Assembly: GCF_003286085.1 (NCBI RefSeq)
Contig: NW_020825415.1
Location: forward strand, 1-64,000
Direction: 5' to 3'
From: Drosophila persimilis
Lineage: Eukaryota; Arthropoda; Insecta; Diptera; Drosophilidae
Length of the DNA stretch: 64,000 bases
Shown: piece after piece, positions 22,062-33,989 of the stretch
How positions within the stretch are numbered: the first letter of the stretch is position 1
Layout of the letters: the number at the start of each line of letters is the position of its first letter
Translations under genes and position numbers: made by a program
The notes under the pieces: model-generated
What the model was told of the DNA's origin: nothing
Seen by the model: only the letters and a program-made list of their open reading frames with translations
Databases searched by the model: none

Positions 22062-22289
22062 ATGGGTTGGTTCGGTTCTGACGATAGTCAGACCAAAGAC
22101 AATACGGCCAATGTGGTCAATAATGTCAAAATAATAGACCACAGGGATGATCTCAATGCACTCTGGTTATTACTTCTGATTTTAACCATTGTCACTGTTT
22201 TACAATTCCTTTTAACATTGTATGTAAAACATAATAAGATAATTAAAAAGAGATATATGAGTAGGGCAAACAATTTAGATAGAGCTTAA
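22062..22289 (+). CDS. Small predicted membrane protein (75 aa) in leader of the 412-like element
   Basis: The product begins MGWFGS, a good N-myristoylation context (Gly2, Ser6). Then comes a polar stretch (DNTANVVNNVKIIDH), one hydrophobic segment at about residues 34-54 (LWLLLLILTIVTVLQFLLTLY) and a short basic tail (KHNKIIKKRY). The layout is that of a lipid-anchored, single-span membrane protein. The ATG follows an A-rich stretch (TCATCACCATGG), a good fly start context. It precedes gag and an A-run (22289-22310). I cannot name a family. An intact hydrophobic ORF in an otherwise damaged element suggests a selected role in the master copy. Confidence 0.55.
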   Translation: MGWFGSDDSQTKDNTANVVNNVKIIDHRDDLNALWLLLLILTIVTVLQFLLTLYVKHNKIIKKRYMSRANNLDRA

Positions 22290-22397
22290 AAAAAAAAAAA
22301 AAAAAAAAAAATTGGTCTCAACGACCCCTAGGAGCATAATAGAGCTCGAATACATGTACATGGGTACACTTCAGGTAGAATTCCCGCCTTTAATACA

Positions 22398-22727
22398 TTG
22401 TTACAAAGACAAAATAAAATGTCTCGTAGAACAGCAGCAGCCATTAGGGCTACCCACGATAGGAATGAAAATTTCGAATATAGAGCTAAAGCAATCTTAG
22501 CCGCATTCCCCAATCCAATTAGCATATACGAGTTCGAATACTCATATATGAACGAATATAATTTACCTTTTTCACCACTAATTCATTGTGATGCCACACA
22601 AAAGGGTATCGTATTATCAACCATACCCGGCATCCTCGTAAACAGCCAAATAATAGAAAATGAAATTTTAGGAAGAATTGTGATTGCTAATGTTAGATTG
22701 TCTCCCAATCGGAATGGACAACATTAA
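22398..22727 (+). CDS. ORF directly upstream of gag in the 412-like element (109 aa)
   Basis: It starts MLQRQNKMSRRTAAAIRATHD (an inner Met at residue 8 may be the real start, preceded by AATAAA) and ends nine bases before the gag Met at 22737. Its EYSYM...LPFSPLIHC segment has an imperfect copy just upstream in another frame near 22350-22395 (EYMYM...PPLIHC), hinting at a local duplication or displaced frame. It could be an N-terminal part of gag lost by frameshift, or a separate small protein. No known domain recognised. Confidence 0.45.
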   Translation: MLQRQNKMSRRTAAAIRATHDRNENFEYRAKAILAAFPNPISIYEFEYSYMNEYNLPFSPLIHCDATQKGIVLSTIPGILVNSQIIENEILGRIVIANVRLSPNRNGQH

Positions 22728-22736
22728 AAAACACAT

Positions 22737-24056
22737 ATGGACTGGCTTACGATCTGCGCTAAAGTTTGCACTCTAAGAGCAGAATTCGATAAGTCATACA
22801 AATGCTTAACGCAGAACAGACCTACACAAAATAGTACGGTCATTAAACATACAACTAATTTGGTAAACATATATAATGAGGTCAGAGAACTTTTTCTAGA
22901 AAACAGACAAAGACTTACTGATATACATTGGTTTCAATCTACAGACGTCTTCAAACGTCTAAGGGAACGATTAGTATTCGTTAAAGAAAAATTCAATCTA
23001 GACATACACATCCCAAATCTTCTAAACACAGCTGCGACATATATACCAGCTGTAGAATCGGAATCAAGGCCAATAAGTCCCAGGCCCCCGAATGTAAAAA
23101 ATATTATCATTATATCGGAAGACGATTCTCGATCAAATAGATCGAACCATCCGGTGAACGACGACAAACCGTCGACTAGTTCAGCAAACAGCGTGGTCGG
23201 GCAAGAACCAACCACAATGGCAGACGAAACAATTGCCCAACGGGCATATATCAAAGATATTTCGCACGCCATTCCGGAATTTAATGGACAGAAACTCCAT
23301 TTACAAAGATTCATTACGGCAGTCAAATTGGTCGATCTAACGAAAGGACCATACGAAAATTTAGATATAGAAGTAATTAAATCAAAAGTAATAGGAACTA
23401 CATTGTATAAAATACAAGATGAAACCACCATTAGCGCAATAATAAAGAAATTGCAAGACACTATTGTCGGAGAGTCATCAGATGTTATAAAGGCTAAAAT
23501 GGCAAAAGTATGCCAAAAAGGCAAAACAGCCGCCCAATTCACAACAGAGATTGATGATATGAGAAAACTTCTAGAAGCATCATACATTAATGAGGGTTTG
23601 CCAGCGGAACACGCCGATAAGTTCAGCTGAAAAGAGGCCATTAGTACAATGGTTAAAAATTGCGAGCACGGCAGACTCAAAACAATACTAGAAGCAGGCA
23701 CATTCCCAACAATGAATGATGCCGTAGCAAAATATATACAGTGTAGTACAGAGATGACTGGTAGCGCAAGTTCAATATTGTACACCAGACAAGGACAAGT
23801 CTACCGCGGTAGTAACTTTCGAGGTAACTATCGTGGTGGAGGAAATGGTCGTGGCTACAACCACAACCATATTTACAACAACAATAGTTATAATAACAAT
23901 AGAGGTCGTGTTGGCTATAGGGGAAATAACCGTAATAACGGTGGAACCTATAACAACCAAAGATACAATAGCAATGGAAACACACGACAGAACAATGTTC
24001 GTGTTACCCAGACAGCTTCGGGAAACTCCCAAGATCCTTTAGATACACTAAATTAA
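22737..24056 (+). pseudogene. gag of the 412-like element, one in-frame stop
   Basis: An in-frame gag of about 440 codons is interrupted by one TGA at 23628-23630; sequence continues in the same frame (KEAIS) to a stop at 24056. The central part (PEFNGQKLHLQRFI, through KVCQKGKTAAQFTTEIDDM) is the capsid-like fold of gypsy gags. Instead of zinc knuckles the C-terminus has an Arg/Gly/Asn/Tyr-rich nucleic-acid-binding tail (NFRGNYRGGGNGRGYNHN), as in 412/mdg1 gags. pol follows in the -1 frame. Confidence 0.8.
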
Positions 24057-25454
24057 AAAATCCAGCGGTTCACACAATCAACCTCAATCTCAATATATTC
24101 GTGGCATTCCGCAATTCTAAAACAGGAAAACAACTTACATTCCTTATAGATACAGGTGCCAATATATCATTATTAAAAGAAAATTCAGATGTCTTTAACG
24201 ACATTCAAACAAAAAATAAAATAGATATTTAAGGAATAGGGGAAGGTATAATAACATCCCAAGGCCTTACCCTAATAGAGCTACAGACGGATAAGTACAT
24301 AATTCCACACAATTTCCATTTAGTTAATCAAAATTTTGCAATTCCGTGTGATGGAATAATAGGCATTGATTTCATAAAAGAATTAAACTGCCTAATAGAC
24401 TTAAAATCTGCAGAGGATTGGTTAATAATACGACCAAATAATATAAAAATTAAAATTTATGTTCCAATAACATACAGTTCTGGTAACAATACAATTCTTC
24501 TACCAGCAAGATCACAAGTTGTCAGAAAAATAGAATTAACGTCCGATATAGAAACCATATTGATCCCAAACCAGGAAATTCAACCTGGTATTTATGTAGC
24601 AAATACAATAACTTCAAAAAATAATACATTTGTCCGATTGCTGAATACAACCAGTACCAACCAATTAGTACATATAAATAACATACAATATGAACCACTT
24701 TCGAATTACAAGGTAATTCAAACAACTCAAAAAATCCGAGAAAAAACTGTCATAGCTGAATTAAGCAAACATTTCCCAGTACAATTCAAGAAGCAATTAA
24801 CTAAACTATGTACCAATTTTAGTGACGTATTCGGGCTTGAAACCGAATCAATCACAACAAATAATTTTTATAAACAGAAATTGAGATTGAGGGATGACGA
24901 ACCTATATATATAAAGAACTATCGAAGTCCGCATAGCCAAGTTGAGGAAATTAAAAAACAAGTAGGAAAATTAATCAACGACAATATTGTCGAACCATCC
25001 GTATCAGAATACAACAGCCCACTTCTACTTGTCCCAAAGAAAGCCCTTCCGGGTTCAGAACAAAAGAAATGGCGATTAGTAGATGACTATCGTCCTGGCC
25101 GACAAATTTCCACTACCTAGAATTGATGACATTTTGGATCAACTAGGTAGAGCAAAGTATTTCTCATGCCTTGACTTAATGTCAGGTTTTCATCAAATCG
25201 AACTAGAAGAAAGTTCGCGAAATATAACGTCTTTTTCAACGAGCAATGGCTCATATCGCTTCACGCGACTACCATTTGGTTTAAAAATAGCGCCGAATTC
25301 ATTTCAAAGAATGATGACTATAGCATTCTCTGGACTTGAAGCTTCGCAAGCCTTCCTGTATATGGACGATCTAATAGTCATGGGTTGTTCCGAAAAACAT
25401 ATGCTTAAAAACATAACAGATATTTTTGAGATATGTAGGAAACACAACCTAAAA
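24057..25454 (+). pseudogene. pol part 1 of the 412-like element: protease and RT up to the DINE
   Basis: It is in the -1 frame relative to gag. The protease site LIDTGANIS lies near 24148; a TAA near 24231 (before GIGEG) breaks it. RT shows KKWRLVDDYR, then about ten bases are missing, so the frame changes at 25095. It continues DKFPLPRIDDILDQLG, CLDLMSGFHQIEL, RLPFGLKIAPNSFQ and the catalytic YMDD (about 25360). The DINE interrupts at RKHNLK. Confidence 0.82.
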
Positions 25455-26551
25455 CGAGGGGGAACGTTGTGAGTTGCTGCGGACACCGCAACTCTACGGT
25501 TATACCCGATACTAAGTCAGTATGGCTCTCCTCCGGCAGACGCCGCTAATATTTAACGACACGACAAAGAGTGCGTGCGAGAGAGACAGAAAATCAGTCT
25601 GAGCGTGACGTCGGGCGCTGCGTAGCCAGTGCAAATTGATTTGCTCCTTTTGGCTATGAAAATGATCTGATCTGATCCAGATTCAGCAACCTGATAGATA
25701 TGGTTATTATCTATGATTCTGCGTTTTTAGTTTTCTCAAATCTGCAATATTGTGGATGCAACAGATTTTCGTCCTGAGATATACGTTTTATAGTGACATC
25801 TTAAAGGAGTGTGTGTACCAAATTTGGTTACTTTAGCCTTAATAGTCTCTGAGATTTGTGGTTGCCTCAGATTTTCGTCCTTTGCGGGGGCGGAAGGGGG
25901 TGTGGCGAAATTTGGACAGGAAACGGTCAAGGTCCGATATCACAGGAGTGTGGATACCAAATTTGGTTGCTCTGGCTTTTATAGGTTCTGAGATCCTTGA
26001 ACTCATATTTTGCAATTGGCAAAACCGACCATGAAACCTGTGTGTTAGAGTGAGACAGAGCGAGAAAGAGTGAAATTGTTTTCGTGATTCTGGCTGTAAT
26101 AATTATACGATCTGGCTCAGATTTTGCACTCTAGAAGATATAGTCATCTTCTACGATTCTGCGTTTTTAGTTTTCTCGTATCGTCAAAATTGTGGATGCC
26201 ACAGATTTTCGCCCTTTGTGGGGGCGGAAGTGGGCGGGGCAAAGTTTTGAAATATTTTTGGAGCAGTGACATATCACAGAAGTCTGGATCCAAAACATCG
26301 TTGCTCTAGCTCTTATAGTCTTTGAGCATTAGGCGCTGAAGGGGACGGACAGACGGACAGACGGACAGACGGACAGACGGACGGACGGACAGACGGACAG
26401 ACAGACATGGCTCAATCGACTCGGCTATTGATGCTGATCAAGAATATATATACTTTATGGGGTCGGAAACGATTCCTTCTGGACGTTACACACATCCACT
26501 TTTACCACAAATCTAATATACCCCAATACTCATTTTGAGTATCGGGTATAA
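25455..26551 (-). mobile_element. DINE-1 copy G, nested in pol of the 412-like element
   Basis: It is a full element from CGAGGGGGAACG to GGGTATAA, with an internal deletion near 25774 that joins TTTTCGTCC to TGAGATATACG and an expanded GACGGACA tract (26342-26405). The RT frame reads directly from HNLK into LHPQKCS across it, giving an exact insertion point at an A/T boundary. Confidence 0.9.
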
Positions 26552-28761
26552 TTACATCCACAAAAATGTTCATTTTTATGCATGAAGTGACCTTTCTTGG
26601 TCATAAATGCACAGATAAAGGAATCTTGCCAGATGACAAGAAATATGACGTCATCAAAAACTATCCAGTCCCACATGATGCGGACAGCGCTAGACGATTT
26701 ATTGCATTTTGCAATTATTATAGACGTTTTATTAAAAACTTCGCCGACTATTCCCGGCACATAACTAGATTATGTAAAAAGAATGTCCCCTTTGAGTGGT
26801 CAACTGAATGTCAAAATGCATTCCAATATTTAAAAGATAAACTTATGGAACCCACTCTGTTACAGTACCCAGATTTTCAGAAAGAATTTTGCATAATCAG
26901 CGATGCTAGTAAACAAGCATGTGGAGCGGTTTTAACTCAAAACCATAACGGACTCCAACTCCCATTAGCATATGCATCACGTTCATTCACAAAAGGTGAA
27001 AGTAACAAAAGTACTACAGAACAGGAATTAGCAGCAATTCATTGGGCAATTACCCATTTTCGACCATATATCTATGGTAAACACTTTACAGTAAAAACGG
27101 ATCACAGACCACTAACATACCTATTTTCAATGGTCAATCCTAGCTCAAAACTCACACGCATGCGGCTCGAATTAGAAGAATACGACTTTACAGTCGAGTA
27201 TCTAAAGGGTAAAGATAATCATGTAGCAGATGCGTTATCAAGAATAACCATCACAGACCTAAAAAACATACAAAATACGAATAAAGTCCTGAAAGTCACT
27301 ACCAGGCAACAGAGTAGACAGAAATCCTGCGCAGGAAAAGAACAAATAGAATTGCCTAGGCAATCTCTAACAAAAGCTTCAAAGCCCAACGTATATGAAG
27401 TCATCAACAATGACGAAGTACGTAAAGTAGTGACCTTGCATGTAAATAATAATTTATGTTTTTTCAAACATGGAAAAAAAATTACTGCAAGATATGATGT
27501 TAGGGATTTGTATACTAATGGAACCCTTGACTTAGGTCAGTTTTTCCAAAGGCTTGAAACGCAAGCCGGTAAACAAAAAATCAGCCAACTCAAAGTGGCA
27601 CCGTGGGAAAATATCTTTGAATACATTTCAATAGATAATTTTAAAAATATGGGCAATCAAATATTACGAACAATAAGAGTAGCGCTACTCAACCCGGTGA
27701 CCCTAATTAAAAATGAAAAAGAAAAAGAAGCAATACTGTCTACATTACATGATGATCCCATACAAGGAGGACATACAGGCATAACAAAAACCTTGGCCAA
27801 GGTCAAAAGACATTATTTTTGGAAAGGTATGACTAAAGAAATAACCAATTACATACGAAAATGTCCAAAATGCCAAAAAGCTAAAGTAACCAAGCACACA
27901 ATAACTCCATTGACTATTACAGAAACACCATACATGGCTTTTGATAGGGTAATAGTGGATACGATCGGTCCACTTCCTAAATCAGAACAAGGAAATGAAT
28001 ATGCAGTCACCTTAATATGTGACCTGACAAAATACCTTGTTGCCATACCTATTAGAAACAAAAGTGCAAATACAGTAGCTAAAGCTATTTTTGAAAATTT
28101 TATTCTAAAGTACGGTCCAATGAAGACGTTCATTACGGACATGGGAACAGAATATAAAAATTCAATAATTGAAGACTTATGTAAAAATCTAAACATCAAA
28201 AACATAACTTCTACTGCACATCATCACCAGACTGTAGGAACCGTGGAGCGAAGCCACAGAACATTTAACGAATTCATACGCTCATACATCTCAGCTGACA
28301 AATCAGATTGGGATGTATGGCTGCAATACTTCGTATATTGTTTTAATACAACCCCCTCTATGGCACATGATTATTGTCCATATGAGCTAGTTTTCGGTAA
28401 GACTTCAAACTTACCAGTTCAATTTAATACTATAGATAGAATAGCACCTCTATATAACATAGATGATTACTCTAAAGAGAGTAAATATAGATTAGAAATA
28501 GAATATAAACGAGCAAGGATTATGCTCGAGGAGCATAAAATTAAAAATAAACAGCTATATGACTTAAAGTTAAAAGATTTAAATTTAGCTGTAGGAGATA
28601 AAGTTTTATTGAAAAATGAAACAGGACATAAGCTAGATTTTAAATATATAGGACCATATAGAGTAGAAAGTATCGGAGAAAGAGATAACGTCATAATCTC
28701 CGATAATAAAAACAAAACTCAGAAAGTACATAAGGATAGGTTAAAGATTTGCAATTATTAA
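26552..28761 (+). pseudogene. pol part 2 of the 412-like element: RT end, RNase H, integrase
   Basis: The frame is open from 26552 to the stop at 28761 (731 residues from the first Met at 26566). It shows TFLGHKC (RT thumb), RNase H (SDAS at residues 112-115, TTEQELAAIHW, HVADALSR at about 219), the integrase zinc domain (H395, H403, C433, C436) and a DDE core with Asp465, Asp525 and Glu561 (35-residue spacing). The C-terminus has a basic region (GDKVLLKNETG). All catalytic residues are present. It is cut off from its start by the DINE, so it is a fossil part rather than a gene. Confidence 0.85.
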
Positions 28762-29001
28762 TCATTTTTAGTATGGCCATACATAAATATAAACCATAAA
28801 AATATACTACTCTGCATTTATATTCAAATAACTTTTAAATTTTATCAATATTAATTAAAGTTCAATATTCTAATAATTGACTAAAAAGCAAAAAAAAAAA
28901 AAATATATATATATAAATTGTCTTTTTAAGAATACATAACTCGTATACATATATAGTAAAAGCTAAAAATAAAATAACTTCATTATATTACGTTATTTTT
29001 C

Positions 29002-29014
29002 AAAAGGAGGGAGA
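29002..29014 (+). other. Polypurine tract of the 412-like element
   Basis: AAAAGGAGGGAGA lies directly before the TGTAGTATGC start of the 3' LTR, the expected plus-strand primer position. Confidence 0.8.
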
Positions 29015-29500
29015 TGTAGTATGCTCATATTAAAGTAAAGTAAATTATTCATTATTACGAATACCCACTGTACCGACGGTACTTAAAGAATACACACTGT
29101 AACACTTAGTTTCAGTGTTTACGTAACAATAAAGTCCCAGACATTCTGGGTGATCGTATTACGATTCACTCAAGAATGCCTCGAGCGACCCAAGTGCAGC
29201 GTCAGCATGTTCCCATGACTTGACGGCACTAATATACATGCATACACACATATATCTTCCCTCGCGCTCTCGCTGCCAACAGCGCTGAGCATATTCACAC
29301 ATATACATACTAACATATAAGAGATAAGAACACATAGTTCTGCCGCTCCGCGGCCGGCGTCACTGGCAGCGCAGCTCCGCGGCTTTTGGCTTACAAATGC
29401 CCAAAACACAATTGTAAAATTGAGAACATAAACGACAATAAAAGAGATCGGAAGGTTGAGCCCCAACGATCCAGAAAAACGGATTGAACATCGATTTACA
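29015..29500 (+). repeat. 3' LTR of the 412-like element (486 bp)
   Basis: It begins TGTAGTATGC after the polypurine tract and ends CGATTTACA before the target duplicate ATAT. It is the complete version of the truncated 5' LTR. The part absent from the 5' LTR starts at GCCGCTCCGCGG. Confidence 0.88.
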
Positions 29501-29561
29501 ATATGCCCGCCGGTGCTCCGTAGATGTTTGTCCTCCGCTTAGAAATAAAATAAATTGTAAT
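29501..29561 (+). other. 3' end of gag element G3, right of the 412-like insertion
   Basis: It continues the interrupted 3' UTR: ATATGCCCGCCGGTGCTCC, then AATAAAATAAATTGTAAT, equal to 34679-34740. A DINE follows immediately. Confidence 0.85.
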
Positions 29562-30284
29562 TATACCCGATACTCAAAATGAGTATTGGGGTATATTAGA
29601 TTTGTGGTAAAAGTGGATGTGTGTAACGTTCAGAAGGAATCGTTTCCGACCCCATAAAGTATATATATTCTTGATCAGCATCAATAGCCGAGTCGATTGA
29701 GCCATGTCTGTCTGTCCGTCCGTCTGTCCGTCTGTCCGTCCGTCCGTCTGTCCGTCCCCTTCAGCGCCTAATGCTCAAAGACTATAAGAGCTAGAGCAAC
29801 GATGTTTTGGATCTAAACTTCTGTGATATGTCACTGCTACAAAAATATTTCAAAACTTTGCCCCGCCCACTTCCGCCCCCACAAAGGACGAAAATCTGTG
29901 GCATCCACATTTTTAAAGATACGAAAAAACTAAAAACGCAGAATCGTAGAAGATGACTATATCTTCTAGAGTGCAAAATCTGAACACGATCGTATAATTA
30001 TTATAGCCAGAATCAAGAAAACAATTTCACTCTTTCTCGCTCTGTCTCACTCTAACACACAGGTTTCATGGTCGGTTTTGCCAATTGCAAAATATGAGTT
30101 CAAGGATCTCAGAACCCATAAAAGCTAGAGCAACCAAATTTGGTATCCACACTCCTGTGATATCGGACCTTGACCGTTTTGTGTCAAAATTTCGACACCC
30201 CCCCTTCCGCCCGCGCAAAAGACGAAAATCTGGGGCAACCATAAATCTCAGAGACTATTAAGGCTAGAGTAACCAAATTTGGTA
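29562..30284 (+). mobile_element. DINE-1 copy H, hairpin end missing
   Basis: Plus orientation from TATACCCGATACTC through the microsatellite and two modules. It stops at CAAATTTGGTAC, where gag-element leader sequence (GTCGGACGTTCTAGAACG) begins. The missing hairpin end and the missing G3/G4 spacer suggest one deletion across the junction. Confidence 0.83.
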
Positions 30285-30506
30285 CTTCGTCGGACGTTCT
30301 AGAACGTCTTGATTGATTGATTGTTCTTTGCCGTGTCGCCATTTCCTTCTTTTCCGTGGTGCCCTGTTTTCTTTTTGTGGTGTCTGTCGTGTGCCGTGCC
30401 GTGCCGTGTCCCGCTGACATGACAAAAGTCTTTTTCCCCCTCCGCCACTACTACTACCGACAAGCTTTCTGCTCCCCAATAAATAATTTATAACATTAAT
30501 CTATAA
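30285..30506 (+). other. Leader of gag element G4, left of DINE I
   Basis: Same leader as at 17150-17340: TTGATTGATTGTTCTTTGCC, GTGCCGTGCCGTG, CCGCCACTACTACTACCGAC and AACATTAATCTATA. It is interrupted after CTATAA and resumes at 31621 with AACAGAAACTAACGAGAG. Confidence 0.83.
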
Positions 30507-31620
30507 CGAGGGGGAACGTTGTGAGTTGCTGCGGACACCGCAACTCTACGGTTATACCCGATACTAAGTCAGTATGGCTCTCCTCCGGCAGACGCCGCTA
30601 ATATTTAACGACACGACAAAGAGTGCGTGCGAGAGAGACAGAAAATCAGTCTGAGCGTGACGTCGGGCGCTGCGTAGCCACTGCAAATTGATTTGTTCCT
30701 TTTGGCTATAAAAATGATCTGATCTGATCCAGATTCAGCAATCTAATAGATATGGTCATTATCTATGATTCTGCGTTTTTAGTTTTCTCAAATCTGCAAT
30801 ATTGTGGATGCAACAGATTTTCGTCCTTTGTGGGGGCGGATGGGGGTGGGGCGAAATTCTGAGATATACGTTTTATAGTGACATCTTAAAGGAGTGTGTG
30901 CACCAAATTTGGTTACTCTAGCCTTAATAGTCTCTGAGATTTGTGGTTGCCTCAGATTTTCGTCCTTTGCGGGGGCGGAAGTGGGTGTGGCGAAATTTGG
31001 ACAGGAAACGGTCAAGGTCCGATATCACAGGAGTGTGGATACCAAATTTGGTTGCTCTGGCTTTTATAGGTTCTGAGATCCTTGAACTCATATTTTGCAA
31101 TTGGAAAAACCGACCATGAAACCTGTGTGTTAGAGAGAGACAGAGCGAGAAAGAGTGAAATTGTTTTCGTGATTCTGGCTATAATAATTATACGATCTTG
31201 TTCAGATTTTGCACTCTAGAAGATATAGTCTTCTCCTACGATTCTGCGTTTTTAGTTTTTTCGTATCGTCAAAATTGTGGATGCCACAGATTTTCGTCCT
31301 TTGTGGGGGCGGAAGTGGGCGGGGCAAAGTTTTGAAATATTTTTGTAGCAGTGACATATCACAGAAGTTTGAATCCAAAACATCGTTGCTCTAGCTCTTA
31401 TAGTCTTTGAGCATTAGGCGCTGAAGGGGACGGACAGACGGACAGACGGACGGACGGACAGACGGACAGACAGACATGGCTCAATCGACTCGGCTATTGA
31501 TGCTGATCAAGAATATATATACTTTATGGGGTCGGAAACGATTCCTTCTGGACGTTACACACATCCACTTTTACCACAAATCTAATATACACCAATACTC
31601 ATTTTGAGTATCGGGTATAA
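30507..31620 (-). mobile_element. DINE-1 copy I, inserted in leader of G4
   Basis: A full-length copy with both ends and a long GACGGACAGACGG tract. The host leader is continuous across it when compared with G3 and G5 (CTATAAAAACACAAACTAACG). Confidence 0.9.
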
Positions 31621-31751
31621 AAACAGAAACTAACGAGAGAAAACTGTGTAAAGAGATAGAAACTGCCAATAAAAGTCCAAACACAAACACACAAAAACAA
31701 CTTAACTGCAATTAACTTGACGAAAGGGAAAAACCTACACCAGCAACAAAA

Positions 31752-33989
31752 ATGACAAGAGGAATGGCCAGGCGAGGGTCAAGCAGATGCCACAGCGACG
31801 GCGGCAGAGCGGCCCGCAGAGGGGCCCTTGCAGCAGCAGCAGCGGCCATCAACACCAACACCGCCAATAGCAGCAGCAGCAGCAGAGCCCTTGGCGCAGA
31901 CGCCAGCAACAACATCAACGCCAATAGAGAGCGCCGACGCCACAGCGACGGCGGCTGCAGCCAACAAGAGCAGCGAGCCAATGCCACCAACTGTGAGTAC
32001 CCAGCCATCGCCATAGCCGATATATCCACGGCCACAGCCACTCCCCCCTCGAGCCACATCACGCAAGCGCAAACCAAAAAGGGAAATGCCGAGAAGACGC
32101 CGCTCTCACTGCCACTTTTCCCGCCTCTCACGCTCTCGGACACACAACACAGTTCGGGAAAGGGAGAAGACAGAGGAGAGCCAGCAAACCGACGCGCAAG
32201 AGCGGAGCGCCAGAACGGCCAACGGGCCGCCACACACACACACACACGACCGGATCGAACCCGTTGCGAATCGAACTTGGTTCGAGCTCGAGCGGCGGGT
32301 CGATCCGTGCCAGTGTCCAGCCAACACCAATACCACGACAACCAGCAACTACACAACCACAACCACAAATACCACCAACACCAGCAACCCCAAAGCGACG
32401 CCATGCCCTCATCGTCAGTGAGAGCGACGATGAGGAGGGGAGAGGGAACGGGTCAGCCGACAGGGCCGCCATCACCACCATCAGCAGCAGCGGCCGCCAA
32501 TTAAAAAGCCCAAAAAGAAAAGGCAAACTTTGGAGGAGCTGGAGGTTATTGTCCAGGAGCAGCTGAGGCAGCACGAGCTGCGGCAGAAGCAGCAGAAACG
32601 GACAACAAAGACAGCTAACACCAACATAGTTGCCGATCCTGCCTCTCTGCCACAATCTACACAGCCAACACATGCCCCTGCCCCTGCCACTACTATAACC
32701 CACAGCCATCACCAACATCAAAAACAGCCAATACATAGACAATCACCAGCCATTCACACAGACAATATCGACAATAGTAATAAAAATAATGACGCCAATA
32801 TAAATACAATTACAAATACACCTGCAAATACCAACACCAACACCACCACCGCCATCACCATTACAAACACCCCTGCCACTACCACCGAAAATGACATCCG
32901 GCACGGCGAATTCGGGCATCAGCCCAGCCAGGAACGTGGCTTGAGGATCCTCATCCGAGGACTCTCCCACTCCACGCTGCCGGATTGGATTCGCAGCAGT
33001 ATGCTGAACGAGGGGTTCACGGTTCGGTTTGTAAGGGTGATCACCGATCGATTCGATCGCAGCTGTCAATTCAACCTCTTCGAGGCCAATACGATATGTT
33101 GAAGCTGCGACGCCTGGGTGGGAGGCCCGTCACGGTTGAGAGACATGGAGTCTGCCGTGACCCTGCCCACTGCCATCGTTGCCAGGTGTTTGGCCACACC
33201 CACGCATATTGTAGACGAGCTGCAGATTGCATGAAATGCGCGGGTGGGCACCTGACGACGGAGTGCAGCAAGCCGAGGAGTGCCGCTCCGAAATGCGCCA
33301 ACTGCCAGGGCCAGCACATCAGCGCCTACAAGGGCTGCCCATCCTTTATGCCAGCCAGGCAGCGGCTTGTGGCCCACAGGGTCGCCAGGGAGGAGGAGCG
33401 TCGCAAACAGCAACCACAGCCAATCCAACAGCGACAGCAGCCAATCCAACGTCGCCAGCAGCAGCCACATCCACAGCCACTCCATAATCCGCAGCAGCAA
33501 CGCCAACACCAACCGGATCGGCAGCATCGGTATGGCGACCATCATCCCCAGCCATCGACGAGGGGGCACCAACACCAGAGGTTCCAGCCGATGCAGCCGA
33601 CCGCGAATGATGCTCCGACGCCACGCCAACACCAGCAGCAGCAGCGGCCAGCAGCTCAGTGCGATGGCAGCTGCGCTCAAAATCTGCTATTATACGTACA
33701 GCGTATAATAGAGTTGGAAAGGAGGATCGACCAGATGGCAGAGCAACTCACCAAATTTACTGCAGCAAATGGCAAGGGCACAAAAGCCATGCCCCCGCTC
33801 CAACCAACAGCAACCAACATATCGGATTCAGAGTCCGATGTGGACTGCGACGCGTCTGAATTAGACGATGACGATGACGACGAATGGACCGATCACGATC
33901 CATTCGAGGCGCTGGATGGCCTGGGCGAAATATGGAGGGCACAAATCGCCAGCGCACGCGAATGCATGCGATCGGGCGGCGCCTATTGA
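31752..33989 (+). pseudogene. Gag element G4 ORF1 (CCHC gag), most complete knuckle region
   Basis: The first frame is open for 250 codons from MTRGMARRG (31752-32504), through Ala/Asn/Ser-rich and His/Gln-rich segments. A second frame (32530-33102) carries a Glu/Gln-rich helix-like block (LEELEVIVQEQLRQHELRQ) and the gag core GLRILIRGLSHSTLPDWIR, and stops at FEANTIC. A third (32985-33989) carries all three knuckles, CHRCQVFGHTHAYC, CMKCAGGHLTTEC and CANCQGQHISAYKGC, a Gln-rich stretch, a coiled-coil-like segment (RIIELERRIDQMAEQL) and the acidic tail. The spacing (CX2CX4HX4C, CX2CX3HX4C, CX2CX3HX6C) is that of jockey-clade gag. Frameshifts make it non-functional. Confidence 0.78.

Larger units (their letters stand above)
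20456..29500 (+). mobile_element. 412/mdg1-like Ty3/gypsy LTR retrotransposon, with a nested DINE
   Basis: The LTR begins TGTAGTATGC and ends TTTACA. The insertion duplicated ATAT (20452-20455 and 29501-29504). Inside lie a long leader with three small ORFs, gag with an Arg/Gly/Asn-rich tail, and PR, RT, RNase H and integrase; there is no env. A polypurine tract, AAAAGGAGGGAGA, precedes the 3' LTR. The gag tail, the lack of env and a remnant of a tRNA-Arg primer site fit the 412/mdg1 group. It is dead: truncated 5' LTR, a stop in gag, a stop in PR, a small RT deletion and a DINE at 25455-26551. About 7.95 kb without the DINE. Confidence 0.85.

Noticed and set aside
22934..23785. 283-codon minus-strand ORF opposite gag of the 412-like element
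   Set aside because: Antisense shadow of a real gag; spans its stop and has no domain.
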